Source: Lodderomyces elongisporus | Taxonomy: Eukaryota > Ascomycota > Pichiomycetes > Serinales > Debaryomycetaceae | Length of the DNA stretch: 64,000 nucleotides | NCBI RefSeq assembly: GCF_030384665.1 | Contig: NC_083674.1 | Coordinates: 434,001-498,000 of the forward strand | Reading direction: 5' to 3' | In this document: positions 62,484-64,000 of the stretch, in pieces | How positions within the stretch are numbered: position 1 is the stretch's first letter | Layout: every line of letters begins with the position of its first letter | Translations under genes and position numbers: made by a program | Notes under the pieces: model-generated | Told to the model about the DNA's origin: nothing | What the model saw: the letters and a program-made list of their open reading frames with translations, nothing else | Database searches by the model: none

Positions 62484-63947
62484 ATGGTAAATGATCGAAT
62501 TTCGGTAGGCAAAGTGAAATTTACTCAGGTCCAAGTATCCCAATGGTCTGAAGATGCACAGAAGTCATTGCAAAGTGCTCAGAAACTTTGCTCGATTGCT
62601 CAAACTCAATTGAACGAAACGTATGAGGATTTGGGTGTACAATTACCCAACGATTTGGAAGTCGTTGAGCTTTTATTTGAAGGGTATCAAAGGCAATTGG
62701 ATATGGTAGGTCAAGTATTGAAACGAAGTGAATTATTGTTATCGAGAGACGTGGATAGTGTACTTGTTGAAATCGACTCCGACCTCAACCCCAAATTAAA
62801 TGACTTGAGTACTATTCTCAAACAAATGGAGAACACCATAGTCCCCGATTTTGTTCAAGTGAATGGGATGGAAGGAGATAAGCGACTTTATGATTTTTTA
62901 GCAATGGAGTCTACTCAATTCATACAAAATAATATTGAGATATATAAACAAAATTGCAAAAAGGCTTCAGAAAAATTAAACCTCGAGATTCAAGTGCTTC
63001 GAGATGAACAACATAAACTTTTGCACTACCAGGGTACAATTCAGAAAGAGTATGAACTGCTCGGGCGCTTACAGTTGGAGTTGAAACTGGCACAAGGCGA
63101 TATGATTGAGTCCAAAGGTCAAGAGGGAGTGATTTTAAAAGAAAATCGAGCCTTGGAAAATGAGTTGGTATCTTTATTGGAGATGATGACTAATCATTAC
63201 GACCAATGCAAGAGTGCAGTTGAGCTTTTATCCAGAGGGGGTAGCACTGAGCACACGAAAATTAACTTGGATGTCCTTGAAGTAGACTCACAGGAATTAG
63301 ACGATGTGTTTAAAGAGTTAAAGGCAGTGTCGGAGATAACATCGACAAATTCGGCAAAGTCTAAGCGTTTATATAAGCAGTACAACGAGCATATCGTAAA
63401 ATGTACTACTTATATCAAAGAGGAGTTGGAAAAGATTAGACTGTTCAAGACGAACAAAGTACCTCAATTTTTAAGCTTTTTTCAAGAGTGTAAAAATGTC
63501 TTTAGCAAGTGTTCAATTGTCGACGAAGAGTTGAAAGACCTTACTCCATCACAAGTATATGCTGAGACAATATCGCAGTTGGTGTTTCATTATACTAAAT
63601 TTCTTGATGTTTACAAGACAAAGTATTTAGCAGAATTACACCATGAACAATATTCGTTCCCCAAGAAGTTTTTGAAAAGGATTGAAGATTTCATAAATGA
63701 TGAAGTTTATAGAATGCAATCGGAGGAAATAAACCATCGTAAGAGGTGGTTGGATAAATACGAAGAATTTATCCCAAAAGAGTTTCAGCTCCCAGGAGAA
63801 CAAGAAATACCCATGGTGGTGCAAGTTATTACTGAAGGGCTAGAGCATATACAACGTGAGAGTGGCGTTGAGGGTTTTAATCAAGGAGAGGAAAAGCGTT
63901 TGCTAGATTTAATGAAGCGATTAAGAACTCAAGATCAAGGTGAATGA
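62484..63947 (+). CDS. ATG17: Atg17, scaffold of the autophagy initiation complex
   Basis: The 487-residue, almost wholly alpha-helical protein opens with a helix WSEDAQKSLQSAQKLCSIAQTQL, typical of Atg17. MEGDKRLYDFLAMES and LLEMMTNHYDQCKSAVELLSRGGS follow; the latter parallels the LTKHYDLC...GG block conserved in Atg17. Long heptad stretches continue to the end. Atg17 dimerises through its helices and, with Atg29 and Atg31, tethers Atg1/Atg13 at the phagophore assembly site. Length is somewhat above S. cerevisiae Atg17 (417). The start is the first ATG in the frame, after TATA-like runs upstream. Confidence 0.85.
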   Translation: MVNDRISVGKVKFTQVQVSQWSEDAQKSLQSAQKLCSIAQTQLNETYEDLGVQLPNDLEVVELLFEGYQRQLDMVGQVLKRSELLLSRDVDSVLVEIDSDLNPKLNDLSTILKQMENTIVPDFVQVNGMEGDKRLYDFLAMESTQFIQNNIEIYKQNCKKASEKLNLEIQVLRDEQHKLLHYQGTIQKEYELLGRLQLELKLAQGDMIESKGQEGVILKENRALENELVSLLEMMTNHYDQCKSAVELLSRGGSTEHTKINLDVLEVDSQELDDVFKELKAVSEITSTNSAKSKRLYKQYNEHIVKCTTYIKEELEKIRLFKTNKVPQFLSFFQECKNVFSKCSIVDEELKDLTPSQVYAETISQLVFHYTKFLDVYKTKYLAELHHEQYSFPKKFLKRIEDFINDEVYRMQSEEINHRKRWLDKYEEFIPKEFQLPGEQEIPMVVQVITEGLEHIQRESGVEGFNQGEEKRLLDLMKRLRTQDQGE

Positions 63948-64000
63948 ATATAATAAGAGAGGAAAGTAAGAGGTAATGAAGAGGGGGGGAGGAGGAGAAA

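Overview
The window looks like nuclear chromosomal DNA from a budding yeast of the CTG (Ser1) clade, most likely Lodderomyces elongisporus or a close relative of the Candida parapsilosis group. Three things point there. A complex I accessory subunit is present, and Saccharomyces lacks complex I. An in-frame CTG in SED5 sits where human syntaxin-5 has serine. Coding and non-coding DNA are both loaded with simple repeats (poly-D/N/E, poly-Q, hexamer-based Ser/Thr/Asn tracts). The species name is an inference.

Layout: 0.1-4.4 kb holds RIC1 and an NDUFA6-type LYR subunit. At 4.9-6.7 kb is beta-tubulin TUB2, rebuilt here as three exons, the first two of only 12 and 36 nt. At 7.4-10.9 kb two dithiol glutaredoxins flank an FMP30/NAPE-PLD-like gene, all on the minus strand. 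At 11.8-19.2 kb SED5, SNF7 and RPO41 lie on the plus strand. At 19.6-32.1 kb DLD1, MOB2, PSD1 and APC1 lie on the minus strand. At 32.7-36 kb is a ribosomal-protein cluster: RPS16 (two exons, rebuilt here), RPL13 and RPP1A. A gene-poor stretch of about 5 kb follows, up to the exo-beta-1,3-glucanase XOG1 (41.0-42.3 kb).

At 43,544-51,526 is a complete, apparently very young Ty3/gypsy-type LTR retrotransposon on the minus strand. Its two 461-bp LTRs look identical and it is flanked by a 5-bp GGAGG duplication. Gag has a CCHC knuckle and Pol has the order PR-RT-RH-IN. Gag and Pol are in a +1 frame relation with a GCG-AGG-C candidate slip site. The leader carries ten copies of a ~55-bp tandem repeat, and a 51-nt A run lies downstream of pol. 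This element is the most unusual item in the window.

The remainder (52.1-63.9 kb) carries a class V aminotransferase-fold gene, an MDM31/MDM32 family gene, a small DUF202-like membrane protein, a probable INO80 subunit IES4, MST1, CDC73 and ATG17. The host genes are ordinary conserved housekeeping genes with no operon logic. The only functional grouping is the ribosomal-protein cluster, whose promoters share a CACGTG plus AGGGTTT motif pair. No tRNA gene, CRISPR array or credible extra protein gene was found between them.
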